Source of the DNA: JAEWSN01 sp942493335
Lineage (GTDB): Bacteria; Bacillota; Clostridia; DSM-8532
NCBI GenBank assembly: GCA_942493335.1
Contig: OW818693.1
Coordinates: forward strand, 3,224,001 to 3,288,000
Length of the DNA: 64,000 nt
Direction: 5' to 3'
The notes beneath the pieces are model-generated. The model saw nothing but the letters and a program-made list of their open reading frames with translations. It did no database searches and was not told the DNA's origin. The position numbers and the translations under genes are program-made. Position 1 is the stretch's first letter. The number at the start of each line of letters is the position of its first letter. Shown here piece by piece: positions 17,598 through 26,901 of the stretch.

Positions 17598-18752
17598 GTG
17601 AACGCACGCAGATCGGCCGTTTCCGTTCTTCTCAGTCTCATTCTCCTGCTGGGAACCAGCGTGCCGGCATTTGCCGCCACAGGCACGCTTCGGGAAAAGA
17701 TCACGGATCCCGCAGTTCTTGTCATGCAGTCCAATTTGCTTGTCCTTGGTTATTTCCCGGCGAATACGAAGCCGACGAAGTATTTCGGGACAGTGACTAA
17801 AGCGGCTGTCGTGAAGTATCAGAAGGCATTCAAGCTGAAGGCGGATGGGGTTGTAAGCCCTGCCTTGTTCAAACAGATGGCGGATAAGGCGAAGAAAAAG
17901 ACCTTGCAGTTGAAAGCAGCGGGGAAGTCTGCAACGGGCGCATCTGCGCCGAATGCGGGGAGTACCGGTTCTGCCAACCTCGCGGGCAGTCCTCCTGCGA
18001 AAACAGCTTCGAATGTGAATGCGAATCTCTCTGTGGGGGCGGTCCCTGCATCGGGAACCTCCGAGGCGGGGATCGGGCTTGTACTGGATCTGCTGGATGT
18101 CACCGGAGCGGCGGTCGCCCTCCCGAACGGCGCCGTTGAAAGCGGAAATGGGGTCCTCGGCGCTGCCGGAAGCATCACGCCGGCTGCCATCCTGGCTGAG
18201 GGTGAAACCATATCGCGCGGAGGGGATCGAAATTTCCTCGCAAATTGGTTCGAAGAGGTCCGACTCCTTTTCATAACCGGCATGGATGCAACAATCTATG
18301 ACATCGGCACAGGCCGGAGTTACACCCTCAACTACAGCATGACCAGTGCGAACCACGCGGACTGCGAGGCGAAAACGGCAGCCGATACGGAAACCATGCT
18401 TTCCCTGTGGGGAGGCACCTTCTCCTCGAAATCCCGCCCCTCGATCATTTTTGTCGGAGCCAGGGCCTTTGCAGGTTCTGTCGCCGGAAAGCCGCACTGC
18501 GGACGGGATGCATTGCCATTCCTTGCAAAGCTCGTTGAGGGCGATGCGTATGGAGACTATGTCGGCCGGGAAAACTGCGACAAAATCAAGGGAAACAACA
18601 TGGACGGTCATCTCGACGTTCATTTCCACAAAAGCCGCAACCACTACAACAACCTCGAAGATCCCGCCCACCAGCGGAATGTGCTTTCGGCGAACGACTG
18701 GGCGCTGGCGAACATGCCGGCAGGCCGGCTGCCTGTGCCCGTGATTCCCTGA
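17598..18752 (+). CDS. Secreted protein with peptidoglycan-binding domain
   Basis: 384 residues from GTG 17598 behind ACGGAGGTATTTGCC. It has a signal peptide (VSVLLSLILLLGTSVPAFA, cleavage after about residue 26). A PG_binding_1 domain follows (about 35-95: VMQSNLLVLGYFP ... YFGTVTKAAVVKYQKAFKLK, then DGVVSPALF). A Thr/Ser/Gly/Ala-rich linker (100-210) precedes a C-terminal domain (220-350) with TGMDATIYDIGTGRSY and Cys pairs, ending in GHLDVHFHKSRNH. This C-terminal region resembles domains found with PG-binding modules in spore-forming Clostridia, but I cannot name a catalytic function. It probably acts in the cell wall. Confidence 0.75.
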   Translation: MNARRSAVSVLLSLILLLGTSVPAFAATGTLREKITDPAVLVMQSNLLVLGYFPANTKPTKYFGTVTKAAVVKYQKAFKLKADGVVSPALFKQMADKAKKKTLQLKAAGKSATGASAPNAGSTGSANLAGSPPAKTASNVNANLSVGAVPASGTSEAGIGLVLDLLDVTGAAVALPNGAVESGNGVLGAAGSITPAAILAEGETISRGGDRNFLANWFEEVRLLFITGMDATIYDIGTGRSYTLNYSMTSANHADCEAKTAADTETMLSLWGGTFSSKSRPSIIFVGARAFAGSVAGKPHCGRDALPFLAKLVEGDAYGDYVGRENCDKIKGNNMDGHLDVHFHKSRNHYNNLEDPAHQRNVLSANDWALANMPAGRLPVPVIP

Positions 18753-18999
18753 ATCCGGTTCGAACACATTCATGCAGCTTCTCATCAGTCTTCACTTCCG
18801 GTAACACAAGCATCCCAAAGACTGTCTTCAATTCCTTCAACGATAATCCCTGTCGACAACGTCGAATTCCAGAATTGACAGCTTACTGTCGAAAATTCAC
18901 GATTTGTTCATATCTTTGTCTTGGGTTTTGCGTATTGTGAAGGATGGGTATTCCATTGATGGGGATGCTGTTTCCCCGAGGGCGCAGGAGGCCCCCTTC

Positions 19000-20826
19000 A
19001 TGCAGAAAATAATGAACAACAAAAAGCCAATCATCTACTATGCCATCATCGTGATCTCCCTGCTGCTTCTCGTCAATTCACTCGTCTTGCCTGCCCTGCT
19101 GCAGGCCAATATTGTAGAGTCCAATTACGGCACTTTTCTGAAGCAGCTGGAAGCCGGCTCCGTGAAGAAAGTCGAGTTGAATGGCAGTCTGCTTTATTAC
19201 GTCGCAGTTGTCAATGGTGAAGACAAGATCCATACGGCGGGCGTCATGCCCGACAACGATCTGACGAACCGATTGTTGGCCGCGAAGGTCGATTTCGGTC
19301 GAATCGTGCAGAAGGAGCCCTCTCCGATTGTGACAGTCCTGCTTTCCTGGGTATTGCCGATGGCGGTATTCTTCTTTCTGGGGCGGTTTTTGTTGAATAC
19401 GCTGCAAAAGCGCATGGGTGGAGGGAATGCCCTCATGTTCGGCAAATCCAACGCAAAGATTTACGTCCAGGCGCAAACCGGAAAATCCTTTGAAGATGTC
19501 GCAGGGCAGGAGGAAGCAAAGGACGCGCTGAAAGAAATCGTGGATCTTCTCCACAATCCAAAGAGATACGCGGAAATCGGTGCAAATCTACCCAAAGGCG
19601 CTCTGCTCGTGGGCCCTCCCGGTACGGGCAAGACATTGCTTGCCAAGGCCGTTGCCGGAGAGGCAAAGGTGCCGTTTTTCTCCATTTCCGGGTCGGATTT
19701 CGTTGAAATGTTTGTCGGCATGGGTGCTGCAAAAGTGCGGGACCTGTTCAAACAGGCCAATGAGAAAGCACCGTGCATCATTTTCATCGATGAGATCGAC
19801 ACCATCGGGAAGAAACGTGGAAGCGGCAACTTCGGAGGCAATGACGAGCGGGAGCAGACGCTGAACCAGTTGTTGTCCGAGATGGACGGATTCGACGGGA
19901 AGAAAGGCGTGGTCATCCTTGCGGCAACCAACAGGCCGGAAACGCTGGACAAGGCGCTTCTGCGCCCGGGCCGGTTTGATCGGCGCATTCCTGTGGAATT
20001 GCCTGATCTCCAGGGTCGCGAGGCCATCCTCAAAGTTCACGCGCGTCAGGTGAAAATGGATCCTGTCATTGATTTCATCGCCATCGCAAAGGCAACGGCG
20101 GGTGCATCCGGTGCGGAACTTGCGAACATCATCAACGAAGCAGCTTTGCGGGCGGTACGTCATGGCCGGGAGCTGGTGGCGCAGGCGGATCTCGAGGAGA
20201 GCGTGGAAGTCATCATTGCGGGGTATCAGCGGAAAAACGCCGTCATCACCCCGAAGGAAAAGGAAATCGTGGCCTACCACGAAGTGGGACATGCGCTGGT
20301 GGCGGCCTTTCAGAAGGAATCCGCCCCTGTCCGGAAAATCACAATTGTTCCCCGTACCTCAGGCGCGCTTGGCTATACGCTGCAAGTGCCGGAGGATGAT
20401 CATGTCCTTATGTCGAAGGAGGAGGGGCTTAGCAAGCTGGCCACCTTCACAGGAGGGCGCGCCGCGGAAGCCCTCATTTTCGGCAGCGTGACGACAGGCG
20501 CCTCCAACGACATCGAGCAGGCCACGCGCATTGCGCGCGCCATGATTACCCGCTACGGCATGAGCGATCAGTTTGGCATGGTGGCGCTAGAAACGGTCGA
20601 CAATCCCTATCTCGGTTCCGATACCTCGCTGGCCTGCTCGCAGGAAACCGCATCGAAAGTGGATTCGGAGGTCATCCGGACAGTGCAGGCAGCCTATGAT
20701 AAGGCGTTTGACCTGCTGAAGGAGCACGAAAGTTCATTGCGGCGCATTGCTTCAGTGCTGCTGGAAGAGGAAACGCTGACAGGGGATATGTTCATGGAAT
20801 TGCTGAAAGCCGAAGAGGGGAAATGA
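19000..20826 (+). CDS. ftsH: ATP-dependent zinc metalloprotease FtsH
   Basis: 608 residues from ATG 19000 behind GCAGGAGGCCCCCTTC (an in-frame start at 18904 adds 32 unlikely residues). Two N-terminal membrane helices (about 10-30 and 108-132) flank the exported domain. The AAA module has Walker A GPPGTGKT (205-212), pore FVGMGA, Walker B IIFIDEID (about 260-267) and a second region of homology ATNRPETLDKALLRPGRFDR. The protease site is HEVGH (H427, E428, H431; the usual Ala is Val) with the third ligand Asp in SNDIEQAT. It forms membrane hexamers that degrade unfolded or regulatory membrane proteins. It converges with the methyltransferase gene, 6 bp apart. Confidence 0.95.
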   Translation: MQKIMNNKKPIIYYAIIVISLLLLVNSLVLPALLQANIVESNYGTFLKQLEAGSVKKVELNGSLLYYVAVVNGEDKIHTAGVMPDNDLTNRLLAAKVDFGRIVQKEPSPIVTVLLSWVLPMAVFFFLGRFLLNTLQKRMGGGNALMFGKSNAKIYVQAQTGKSFEDVAGQEEAKDALKEIVDLLHNPKRYAEIGANLPKGALLVGPPGTGKTLLAKAVAGEAKVPFFSISGSDFVEMFVGMGAAKVRDLFKQANEKAPCIIFIDEIDTIGKKRGSGNFGGNDEREQTLNQLLSEMDGFDGKKGVVILAATNRPETLDKALLRPGRFDRRIPVELPDLQGREAILKVHARQVKMDPVIDFIAIAKATAGASGAELANIINEAALRAVRHGRELVAQADLEESVEVIIAGYQRKNAVITPKEKEIVAYHEVGHALVAAFQKESAPVRKITIVPRTSGALGYTLQVPEDDHVLMSKEEGLSKLATFTGGRAAEALIFGSVTTGASNDIEQATRIARAMITRYGMSDQFGMVALETVDNPYLGSDTSLACSQETASKVDSEVIRTVQAAYDKAFDLLKEHESSLRRIASVLLEEETLTGDMFMELLKAEEGK

Positions 20827-20832
20827 GCGGAC

Positions 20833-21750
20833 TTACGTACCTCTCACCGCCAGGCAGAACTGAACCTGACCGAACGGTTTCATTGTCTGCTCCGGATTGG
20901 CGGCATTGTATTCCGTGAAATACCTTGCTTCGATCCGGGTGGCATCCATGTGCTCGTAAATCAGAAAGCCGTTATCGGAGAGAAGCGTCTCCAGTTCGGG
21001 ATATCCATAATCCCGGCACATCGGCTCCCCTGTCGCCTGCGCCATTGCAACCTGCTTGAGATGTCGTTCGTCGACGGCTTCATCTTCTCCCGGCATGGCC
21101 GGATAATCAAACACCAGGCTGCTGCCTCTGGGAAGGAGGAGAGCCAGGGCATGAAGCAGGGCAGTGAAGGTTTCCCGCTCCAGATAATAGGTCAGGCCGA
21201 GCAAGCTGCAGAAGCTGATGGCGGACGGGTCGAAGTCCTTGCAGGCGAGCAGGGCGGCTGTCCAGTCCGGCAGGGCGAAGTCCGCAGGGATTCTGCAAAG
21301 GTTTGAAACCACCTCCGGGAAAGCGCTTCGGGTGCGGGATTCCTTATCGTCCGCCGTTGCGGGATGATCGATTTCGAAGATTCTCAGGCTGTCTCCCCAG
21401 ACAGGTTGACGATATGCGAAGGAGTCAAGGCCTGCGCCCAGAATCAGGTATTGGCGGGTGCCAAACCGGGTTGCGTTGTAGAGCATTTCCTCTGCATAGG
21501 CGGATCTGGAAAGAACGGTTGGCGATAGCTGATGATCGACCACCCAGCGCAATGCCGCCTCTTCGGAACCGTTGAATCCGGGATGGAAGTACCCGATTCC
21601 CTGTCCCATGTGTCTGCCCATCTGTGTTTTTTCTTCTTCCGTCAACAAGGCCGACGCGGGTTCGTCCCGGAAGATCGCGGTCTGGTTCCATTCCGTATGG
21701 CAGGCTCTCGCAAAGGCACAAATTCGGGCGGTCATGCTGCTTTTTTCCAT
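20833..21750 (-). CDS. SAM-dependent methyltransferase, PPM1/TcmP-like
   Basis: 305 residues from ATG 21750 behind AAAGGAGGACTCCC. The class I methyltransferase motif I is YLILGAGLDSFAYR, followed by IFEIDHPATADDKESR, both typical of the leucine-carboxyl-methyltransferase/TcmP/OmtP group (DUF88-adjacent annotations often read O-methyltransferase). GLTYYLERETFTALL is the post-IV region. It should O-methylate a carboxyl or hydroxyl of a small molecule. Substrate unknown. A longer frame exists upstream to 21975 but lacks a ribosome binding site and is not protein-like. Confidence 0.85.
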   Translation of the reverse strand: MEKSSMTARICAFARACHTEWNQTAIFRDEPASALLTEEEKTQMGRHMGQGIGYFHPGFNGSEEAALRWVVDHQLSPTVLSRSAYAEEMLYNATRFGTRQYLILGAGLDSFAYRQPVWGDSLRIFEIDHPATADDKESRTRSAFPEVVSNLCRIPADFALPDWTAALLACKDFDPSAISFCSLLGLTYYLERETFTALLHALALLLPRGSSLVFDYPAMPGEDEAVDERHLKQVAMAQATGEPMCRDYGYPELETLLSDNGFLIYEHMDATRIEARYFTEYNAANPEQTMKPFGQVQFCLAVRGT

Positions 21751-21826
21751 GGGAGTCCTCCTTTGGTTCAGGGCAAATCCTGTATCAGAAACCCATGATA
21801 CAGCGGCGTCCCGCCATGCGGAAGAC

Positions 21827-21971
21827 TTGAAAAATATGTTAAAATGTGGTATAATGGAAGCACCGTAACGAAAATGTAACAAAACATACCTAGTTAAGCA
21901 GGACAAAGCATTGAAGGCATAGAAAGCATAGAAGAGGACCGAATGCCGGATAATTCCGGTATTCGGTCCTC
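21827..21971 (+). promoter_or_regulatory. Orphan promoter followed by a long hairpin (possible small RNA)
   Basis: TTGAAA (21827-21832), a 17-bp spacer and TATAAT (21850-21855) form an excellent plus-strand promoter. No plus-strand gene follows. About 80 bp on, GAGGACCGAATGCCGGA and its complement form a 17-bp stem with one mismatch (21934-21971). The sequence between is short and non-coding, so a transcript of roughly 110 nt is possible. The hairpin lacks a following T run, so termination there is not certain. This is the only visible content of the 330-bp gap between the methyltransferase and the next gene. Confidence 0.45.
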
Positions 21972-22081
21972 TCAAATGATTCAGGAATTCTTTTCACATT
22001 GGACAGGGAGCATCCACCTGTGAGTCATGGAAGTTTTTGGAGCTTTCGGGATGGATGCACGCTCGGATTCGATGGCTTATA

Positions 22082-22291
22082 TCACAAAAACTTTCGGTAA
22101 TCGATGTTGTTTCTGCTGCAATAGTCCATCAGGCCGAAGATCATTTTCTTGCCCCCGCCGACGCCGGTATTCAGGAAGCGATGAAGGTGTCCGGGGTCGA
22201 TGCCGAGTTCACGCGCGAACAGGTTGTAGTTGCCCTTGCATTGTTCGGTCATGAGCTGCATCATCTTGGCCTTGTCCAATTGGGAACCCAT
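22082..22291 (-). CDS. Small HTH-like conserved protein
   Basis: 69 residues from ATG 22291 (MGSQLDKAKM) behind GAGGTACAGAA. The segment NYNLFARELGIDPGHLHRFL has the shape of a lambda-repressor-like helix-turn-helix. The C-terminal half (GGGKKMIFGLMDYCSRNNID) resembles short phage-derived XRE-like proteins. It lies just downstream of the LPXTG protein gene on the same strand and could regulate it. Function not established. Confidence 0.55.
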   Translation of the reverse strand: MGSQLDKAKMMQLMTEQCKGNYNLFARELGIDPGHLHRFLNTGVGGGKKMIFGLMDYCSRNNIDYRKFL

Positions 22292-22369
22292 TTCTGTACC
22301 TCGATCCCAGTGCCGGCAGGTTGTTGTGTGCATGACCTGCCGTCACTTGTTCACCGGAAGGATTCCGGA

Positions 22370-24835
22370 TTATTCTGCGTCCTGTTCATCTTCGTGCTTC
22401 TTGCGGCGGAGGATAAGGCCTCCAGAGGCAAGGAGAGCGCCGATACCGGACAGCAGGCCCATCGGGATACCTCCGGTCTTGGGAAGCTGGGGAGCGGACT
22501 GGGGAACGGTGACAGGCGCGATGACAGTGGTTGTTCCGGCGTCCGTGATAGCGGCAGGAGTGGTTGCAGGGGCTTCAGGCGCGCTGGCCGGAAGGGTTGC
22601 AGGCTCCTGAATGATGGTGGTTTCCGCCGGCTTGAGACCAAACCGCGCAATCAGTGTGCGGCTTTCGCTCATGACGATGGAATCATTTTTCACAGAATCC
22701 TTGTCCTTGCCATCCCAACCAAGGAAGACGTAGCCTTCGTCAGGCGTGATGGAGAAGTTCACGATGGAATCAAGTCCGAAAGCGTTGGTTCCGGGGAAAA
22801 CCTTGCCGGGTCCGTCGATGGTCAGGTTGAGGCCGACGTTGGTCTGGGTGGAATTGAACTGGTTGGTCACAATGGGGGCTGAAGCCTTTACCACAGGCGT
22901 GTTGCGGACAACAATGCGATTGCCTTCCAGAACAGACTTGTCAATCAGCGTAATCTCGCCATTCTTCACATACAGGGCAAGTCCGTCCTTGGGCAGGTCA
23001 TTGGTATAAAGGGAAGGATCCACCTGTTCGGTAAGCAGGTAAGCGCCATTGGGCAGCTTCGCGGTAGCATGACCGGTTTCATCTGTAACGAGCGGAAGAG
23101 GGAATGCAGGAACCAGGAAGGATTCAGCGCTTGCTTTCGGTGCAGTGTCCATTATCATCTGGGTCAGCGTGAAGGTGAATCCGACACCGACATCCGTACC
23201 GCTTCCGATGTATTTCTGCAGATCCAGTGTGGCAAGAAGCGGTTCTTCCTTAAATTTGGCAGTCAATGCGAGGGGAGTGCCGTATTCGAACACCAGGAGC
23301 GGGCTGTTGCTGGGATCATTGTTCTTCACGTTGAAGCTGAAATCTGCCTCTGTGGAGACCTTTTCGCCCTTGACATACCATCCGTCAAATGTCACGGTGT
23401 AACCGTCTTTGGCCACGGTGGAAGCATGGACGGTCGCCTGCTGACCATAGGTGTAGAACTTGCTTGCGGGGTCTGCCGTCCCAGAGTTTTCAACGGTAGT
23501 GGTCACTTCATACAGTTTCACAACCTTGACGGGAATTGTGGCGGATGCTTTTGCCATGCTGGCAGCGGCGTCCTGTCCGTCATAACGGTCCACCATTTCG
23601 AAGTTGACCTTCTTCTCAAAGAGGGTATAGGCATCAAAACCTGTTGCGGAAAGCTTGTAACCTGCGGAATCCAAGGATTCCTTCGAGGAGGGAATGCTGT
23701 ACGTGTAAGGAATTTCGTATTTATCAGTTACGTCGATGTTCTTCACATTGGCCTGTTCGTCCGCATAGAAGTCGACTTCTTTCAGGGTCTTGGTGTTGTC
23801 GTCACCGTCTGTGACCGTAGCGGTAACGGTTACGGTAGCATCTTCGGAGAGGGTATAGTCGTCCTTGTTGGTCTTGGCAGAAAGCGTAGCGCCAAGAAGA
23901 TCTCCGCGGGGGTCATCGTTTGTGGTGATGTCCTTGCCGTCTCCCTTGTAACCTGAGAAATAGCCGTTTGTCACGTAATAGTCGAGAGAATGGACATCTG
24001 CGACTGACTTGAAGCCAACGCCGATGGTGGTCTTACCAGTCATCGTCAGATTGTAGACATTGCCGGGGATTACCGTATCGGTGTTGTCCGGAAGGAATCC
24101 GAGCGCTTCATAACCGGCATTCGAATAGGCGGTGATGGTGACGGCCGTTCCTTCGGTAAGCTTGAACTTGTTGCCGTTACCGGCTACTTCAGTAGAATCG
24201 CTGTTGCGCTTGACGACTGCGATTCCGCCTTTTGCGACATTCACCTGCAGTTCGTATTCAGCAAGCTTCTGTGTCTTGAAGGTATCGAAGTCGTAACGGC
24301 TGCCGGGGAATTCCTTCGTGTAGTCGGCAATACCGGCTTTGAGATGCCAGTAATGCCCAGTCTTGTCGATTTTGTTTTCAGCAATTCGGATTTTCGGTGT
24401 GTTGTCGTTGTCTCTCACATAATAGTAATAGTACTCAAAATATCCCCACCGACTGTATTCAGCACGAATATAGGGCTGATAGGTATACACATCAACGTAA
24501 CTTTCCGTAACGAGAGCCTTGTAGTGCGTATCAGGGGATAACCCACTGAGCTGCCTGGTCGCCGCATCATAAGAGGCGCTGTTGTCTTCGACCCAGCTGT
24601 GGTTCTCGCGATAAAGCGTCACCTTGAATGTTGAGGCTGTTTTATTGGATTCATAATCGAGTTTCGCCGAGGTGGTGCTGATGTCACTGACTTGGACGTG
24701 TAGATCCGGGTCGTGAAAGGCTTGTCCTGCGCTATTGAGGCTGTCATAGGAATCGGCATTGACCGGAATGATGGTGGCAGTTGCCAGAAGAACGACCGCC
24801 AGAAGAATGGAAAGAAGCCTTTTCGTGTGTTGCAT
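22370..24835 (-). CDS. LPXTG cell-wall-anchored surface protein
   Basis: 821 residues from ATG 24835 behind GGGAGGGGTATC. It has a signal peptide (MQHTKRLLSILLAVVLLATA, cleaved near residue 28), a fibronectin-III-like region (about 45-120), a long beta-rich middle with InlB B-repeat-like pieces (for example GYVFLGWDGKD), and a SpaA/Cna-B-like domain (about 545-660). A Pro/Ala/Thr-rich wall-spanning stretch follows, then LPKTG (784-788), a hydrophobic helix and the charged tail RRKKHEDEQDAE. Sortase should cleave LPKT-G and couple it to peptidoglycan. No sortase gene is in the window. The transcript starts at a near-perfect promoter and carries a c-di-GMP-I riboswitch, so it is probably an adhesin controlled by the motile/sessile switch. 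Confidence 0.9.
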   Translation of the reverse strand: MQHTKRLLSILLAVVLLATATIIPVNADSYDSLNSAGQAFHDPDLHVQVSDISTTSAKLDYESNKTASTFKVTLYRENHSWVEDNSASYDAATRQLSGLSPDTHYKALVTESYVDVYTYQPYIRAEYSRWGYFEYYYYYVRDNDNTPKIRIAENKIDKTGHYWHLKAGIADYTKEFPGSRYDFDTFKTQKLAEYELQVNVAKGGIAVVKRNSDSTEVAGNGNKFKLTEGTAVTITAYSNAGYEALGFLPDNTDTVIPGNVYNLTMTGKTTIGVGFKSVADVHSLDYYVTNGYFSGYKGDGKDITTNDDPRGDLLGATLSAKTNKDDYTLSEDATVTVTATVTDGDDNTKTLKEVDFYADEQANVKNIDVTDKYEIPYTYSIPSSKESLDSAGYKLSATGFDAYTLFEKKVNFEMVDRYDGQDAAASMAKASATIPVKVVKLYEVTTTVENSGTADPASKFYTYGQQATVHASTVAKDGYTVTFDGWYVKGEKVSTEADFSFNVKNNDPSNSPLLVFEYGTPLALTAKFKEEPLLATLDLQKYIGSGTDVGVGFTFTLTQMIMDTAPKASAESFLVPAFPLPLVTDETGHATAKLPNGAYLLTEQVDPSLYTNDLPKDGLALYVKNGEITLIDKSVLEGNRIVVRNTPVVKASAPIVTNQFNSTQTNVGLNLTIDGPGKVFPGTNAFGLDSIVNFSITPDEGYVFLGWDGKDKDSVKNDSIVMSESRTLIARFGLKPAETTIIQEPATLPASAPEAPATTPAAITDAGTTTVIAPVTVPQSAPQLPKTGGIPMGLLSGIGALLASGGLILRRKKHEDEQDAE

Positions 24836-24863
24836 GATACCCCTCCCGAGCTAAAATGGGTGT

Positions 24864-24897
24864 AAAAAATACACTAGGAAGACCTTGCGGTCTTCCT
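24864..24897 (-). terminator. Terminator in the leader of the LPXTG gene
   Basis: On the minus strand AGGAAGACC, GCAA, GGTCTTCCT form a nine-bp GNRA-capped stem, followed after AGTGTA by six T residues. It sits between the riboswitch aptamer and the start codon, so it is the likely on/off switch of the leader. Confidence 0.85.
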
Positions 24898-24906
24898 GTC
24901 GGGAAT

Positions 24907-24979
24907 GGCAGCTGAACCGTCATAGCGTGTTGCGCCGTAGACTTCGGGCTTTGCGAGCCAGCCTTTCGACTGGGGTGCC
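24907..24979 (-). ncRNA. c-di-GMP-I (GEMM) riboswitch aptamer
   Basis: Read on the minus strand, the 73-nt element starts GGCACCCCAGTCGAAAGGCT and has the GEMM hallmarks. These are the opening GGCA, a P1b stem CCAG/CTGG capped by a GAAA tetraloop, the invariant CGCAAAGCC, then GTCTACGGC, a short hairpin (GCG/CGC), and a closing CAGCTGCC that pairs back to GGCA. The class binds cyclic di-GMP and often controls surface, motility and adhesin genes in Clostridia. The terminator just downstream makes transcriptional control likely. The 3' half deviates from the GGCAGCC consensus, so a covariance check is warranted. Confidence 0.8.
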
Positions 24980-25020
24980 GTTTTCATTCAATTGTGGACA
25001 GGAACGTAAGTGATGTTGTT

Positions 25021-25049
25021 ATTGTAAATTGACAATTGCAATATGTCAA
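25021..25049 (-). promoter_or_regulatory. Promoter of the riboswitch/LPXTG transcript with inverted repeat
   Basis: On the minus strand TTGACA (25049-25044), a 17-bp spacer and TACAAT (25026-25021). The -35 hexamer is mirrored by TGTCAA inside the spacer (25034-25029), so the two arms flank nine bases and could form an operator. The aptamer begins about 40 bases downstream. Confidence 0.8.
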
Positions 25050-25242
25050 TGCCCAGATTGTGTCGAAAACAGTCGAAAATGCGTTTTATTGCAAAATTTC
25101 ATTGTAACTCGCTGAATCGAACCTATAAGAAGATCCAAAAATGCTTGGATCTGCCAGAAACCTTCCGACAGAAGACCGGTACCCGGCCGGTTCCAGTACT
25201 GAAACCATGATGATCACGTGCGCGAAAAGATCAGATAGGGAG

Positions 25243-25286
25243 GCGGCCGGCGGATGAAAGGCAATTCATCCACCGGCCGTCTTTTT
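25243..25286 (+). terminator. Strong hairpin downstream of niaP
   Basis: CGGCCGG CGGATGAA and its complement TTCATCCACCGGCCG form a stem of about 15 bp (25244-25279) with T5 on the right side. The T run fits rightward transcription, but the nearest gene ending here is the leftward transporter. It may serve both directions. Confidence 0.6.
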
Positions 25287-25308
25287 GAAAGGTATCCTTG
25301 TTATGGAT

Positions 25309-26670
25309 TCAGTTGATACTTTTCCTGGCACCCTCGCTGATGCTTTCCAAAGACTTCCCTTTTGTCTCATGTCCGAGGATGGCCACCACCAACGCAACGA
25401 TGGCAAATACACCTGTCAGCAGCCCGAACACATAGGTGAATCCTGCCTGTTCCCCATATGCCTTGTACAATACGGGAACGACGAACGGCGCGGTGAACGC
25501 TCCGATTCGTCCGAAGGCGGCAGCCCATCCGGCGCCGCTCGCGCGTGCCTCCGTGGGATACACTTCAGGAGTATAGGCATATACACAGCCCCAGGCGCCA
25601 AGACTGAAGAAGTACAACAGACTTCCGAAGGCCAGGACTTCCGTGGTGCTTCCCGCATGCCCGAACAGCCAGGCGGCCAGCGCAGTCCCGGCAAAGTAGG
25701 TGGCCAGGACGAACTTGCGGCCAATCTTCTCGACAAGCCAGGCGGCGCTCGCATAACCGGGCAGCTGTGCCAGACTCATGATCAGCGTGAACTCAAAGCT
25801 TTTCACCAGTGCGAAACCCTTTCCAACCAGGAGGGAAGGGGTCCAGAGAACAAAGCCGTAATACCCGAAGTTCAAGCCGAACCAGATGACCCAGAGCACA
25901 ATGGTGCTGCGAAGGTAGGGGGCGGACCAGAGGGTGAGGAAAGTGATGCGGGTCTTTGCGAGGCCGGTTTTGACAGTTTCCGCCGCAGAAGCAGGAACCG
26001 GCTTGATCCCTGCCTGCTTTTCCATCAAGCTGACCAAAGCCTCCGCTTCCTTGACTCGTCCGGCCTTTTCAAGATATCGGGGGGATTCGGGTACGGCTAC
26101 CCGCAAGACGGCTGCAAACAACGCGGGCACGGCGCCGAGCCAAAAGGCGATGCGCCAGCCATAGACGGGAATGAGCAGATAGGCGACGAGGGCGGCGGCA
26201 ATCCAACCCCAGGCCCAGAAGCTTTCCAGAATGATGACGTTCCGTCCGCGTGTTTTTGCAGGAGAAAACTCGCTGACCAGCGTGGAGGCTGCCGGCAATT
26301 CGCCGCCCAGACCAAATCCGGTCAGAAAACGAAGAACAAGGAGCATCGGGAAATTCACGGCAAAGCCGGACAAGCCGCTTGCAATGCCGTAGAGAACCAA
26401 TGTGAAAAGAATGACGTTCCGGCGGCCCCACTTGTCCGCCGCCATGCCGGAAAGGGCGGCGCCCAGGCCCATGCCGAGCATGCCGGCACTGCCGAGCAGC
26501 CCCAGCTGGTCGGTTCCGAGCGTCCAGTCCTTGCCGATGGCAGCCATAACGCCCGAAACCATTCCCTGGTCCATCGCGTCAAACAGCCATCCGATGCCGG
26601 TCAGCAGCAGTACTTTTTTCATCAGGGGCGTGGTGGGGAGCCGATCAATGCGGTTTCCGATCGTTGACAT
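25309..26670 (-). CDS. niaP: MFS transporter, NiaP-like (niacin/aromatic acid permease)
   Basis: 453 residues from ATG 26670 behind ACAGGAGGGAAAGAC. It has twelve hydrophobic helices. Signatures of the NiaP branch are clear: GIGWLFDAMDQG in helix 1, DKWGRRNV after helix 2, FGLGGELPAASTLVSEFSP in helix 4, ESFWAWGWIAAALVAYL in helix 5, FGLNFGYYGFVLWTPSLL and WGCVYAYTPEVYPTEARASG. The Bacillus subtilis NiaP carries niacin by proton symport. Other members take up aromatic acids, so niacin is likely but not certain. No NiaR operator was recognised. Confidence 0.8.
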   Translation of the reverse strand: MSTIGNRIDRLPTTPLMKKVLLLTGIGWLFDAMDQGMVSGVMAAIGKDWTLGTDQLGLLGSAGMLGMGLGAALSGMAADKWGRRNVILFTLVLYGIASGLSGFAVNFPMLLVLRFLTGFGLGGELPAASTLVSEFSPAKTRGRNVIILESFWAWGWIAAALVAYLLIPVYGWRIAFWLGAVPALFAAVLRVAVPESPRYLEKAGRVKEAEALVSLMEKQAGIKPVPASAAETVKTGLAKTRITFLTLWSAPYLRSTIVLWVIWFGLNFGYYGFVLWTPSLLVGKGFALVKSFEFTLIMSLAQLPGYASAAWLVEKIGRKFVLATYFAGTALAAWLFGHAGSTTEVLAFGSLLYFFSLGAWGCVYAYTPEVYPTEARASGAGWAAAFGRIGAFTAPFVVPVLYKAYGEQAGFTYVFGLLTGVFAIVALVVAILGHETKGKSLESISEGARKSIN

Positions 26671-26879
26671 GTCTTTCCCTCCTGTCGGCGTGGGAAGTGG
26701 CGTTTTGTTGTTTGTATTCTATCACAGGATGGACAGACAAAATAAATCGTGATATATTTAACAAAGCGGATCGAAAGATTCACGCTCCACAAACAGGTTG
26801 ATATGGACGGCTACTGACACAAAGAGATATCTGAGTGAAAGACGGGCTTGCAGACATTTCCGTATCCGTACGGATTTCA

Positions 26880-26901
26880 GCGCCCTTCAGGCGCTTTTTT
26901 T
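26880..26901 (+). terminator. Terminator-like hairpin in the leader of the TM1266-type gene
   Basis: GCGCC, loop CTTCA, GGCGC, then seven T residues, ending 14 bp before the start codon. Just upstream is ATCCGTACGGAT, a perfect palindrome that could give an alternative fold. This arrangement suggests attenuation, or the end of an unannotated short transcript. Confidence 0.7.

Noticed and set aside
18904..18999. FtsH start at 18904
   Set aside because: No ribosome binding site, and the extra residues precede the normal first membrane helix; 19000 has a strong site.
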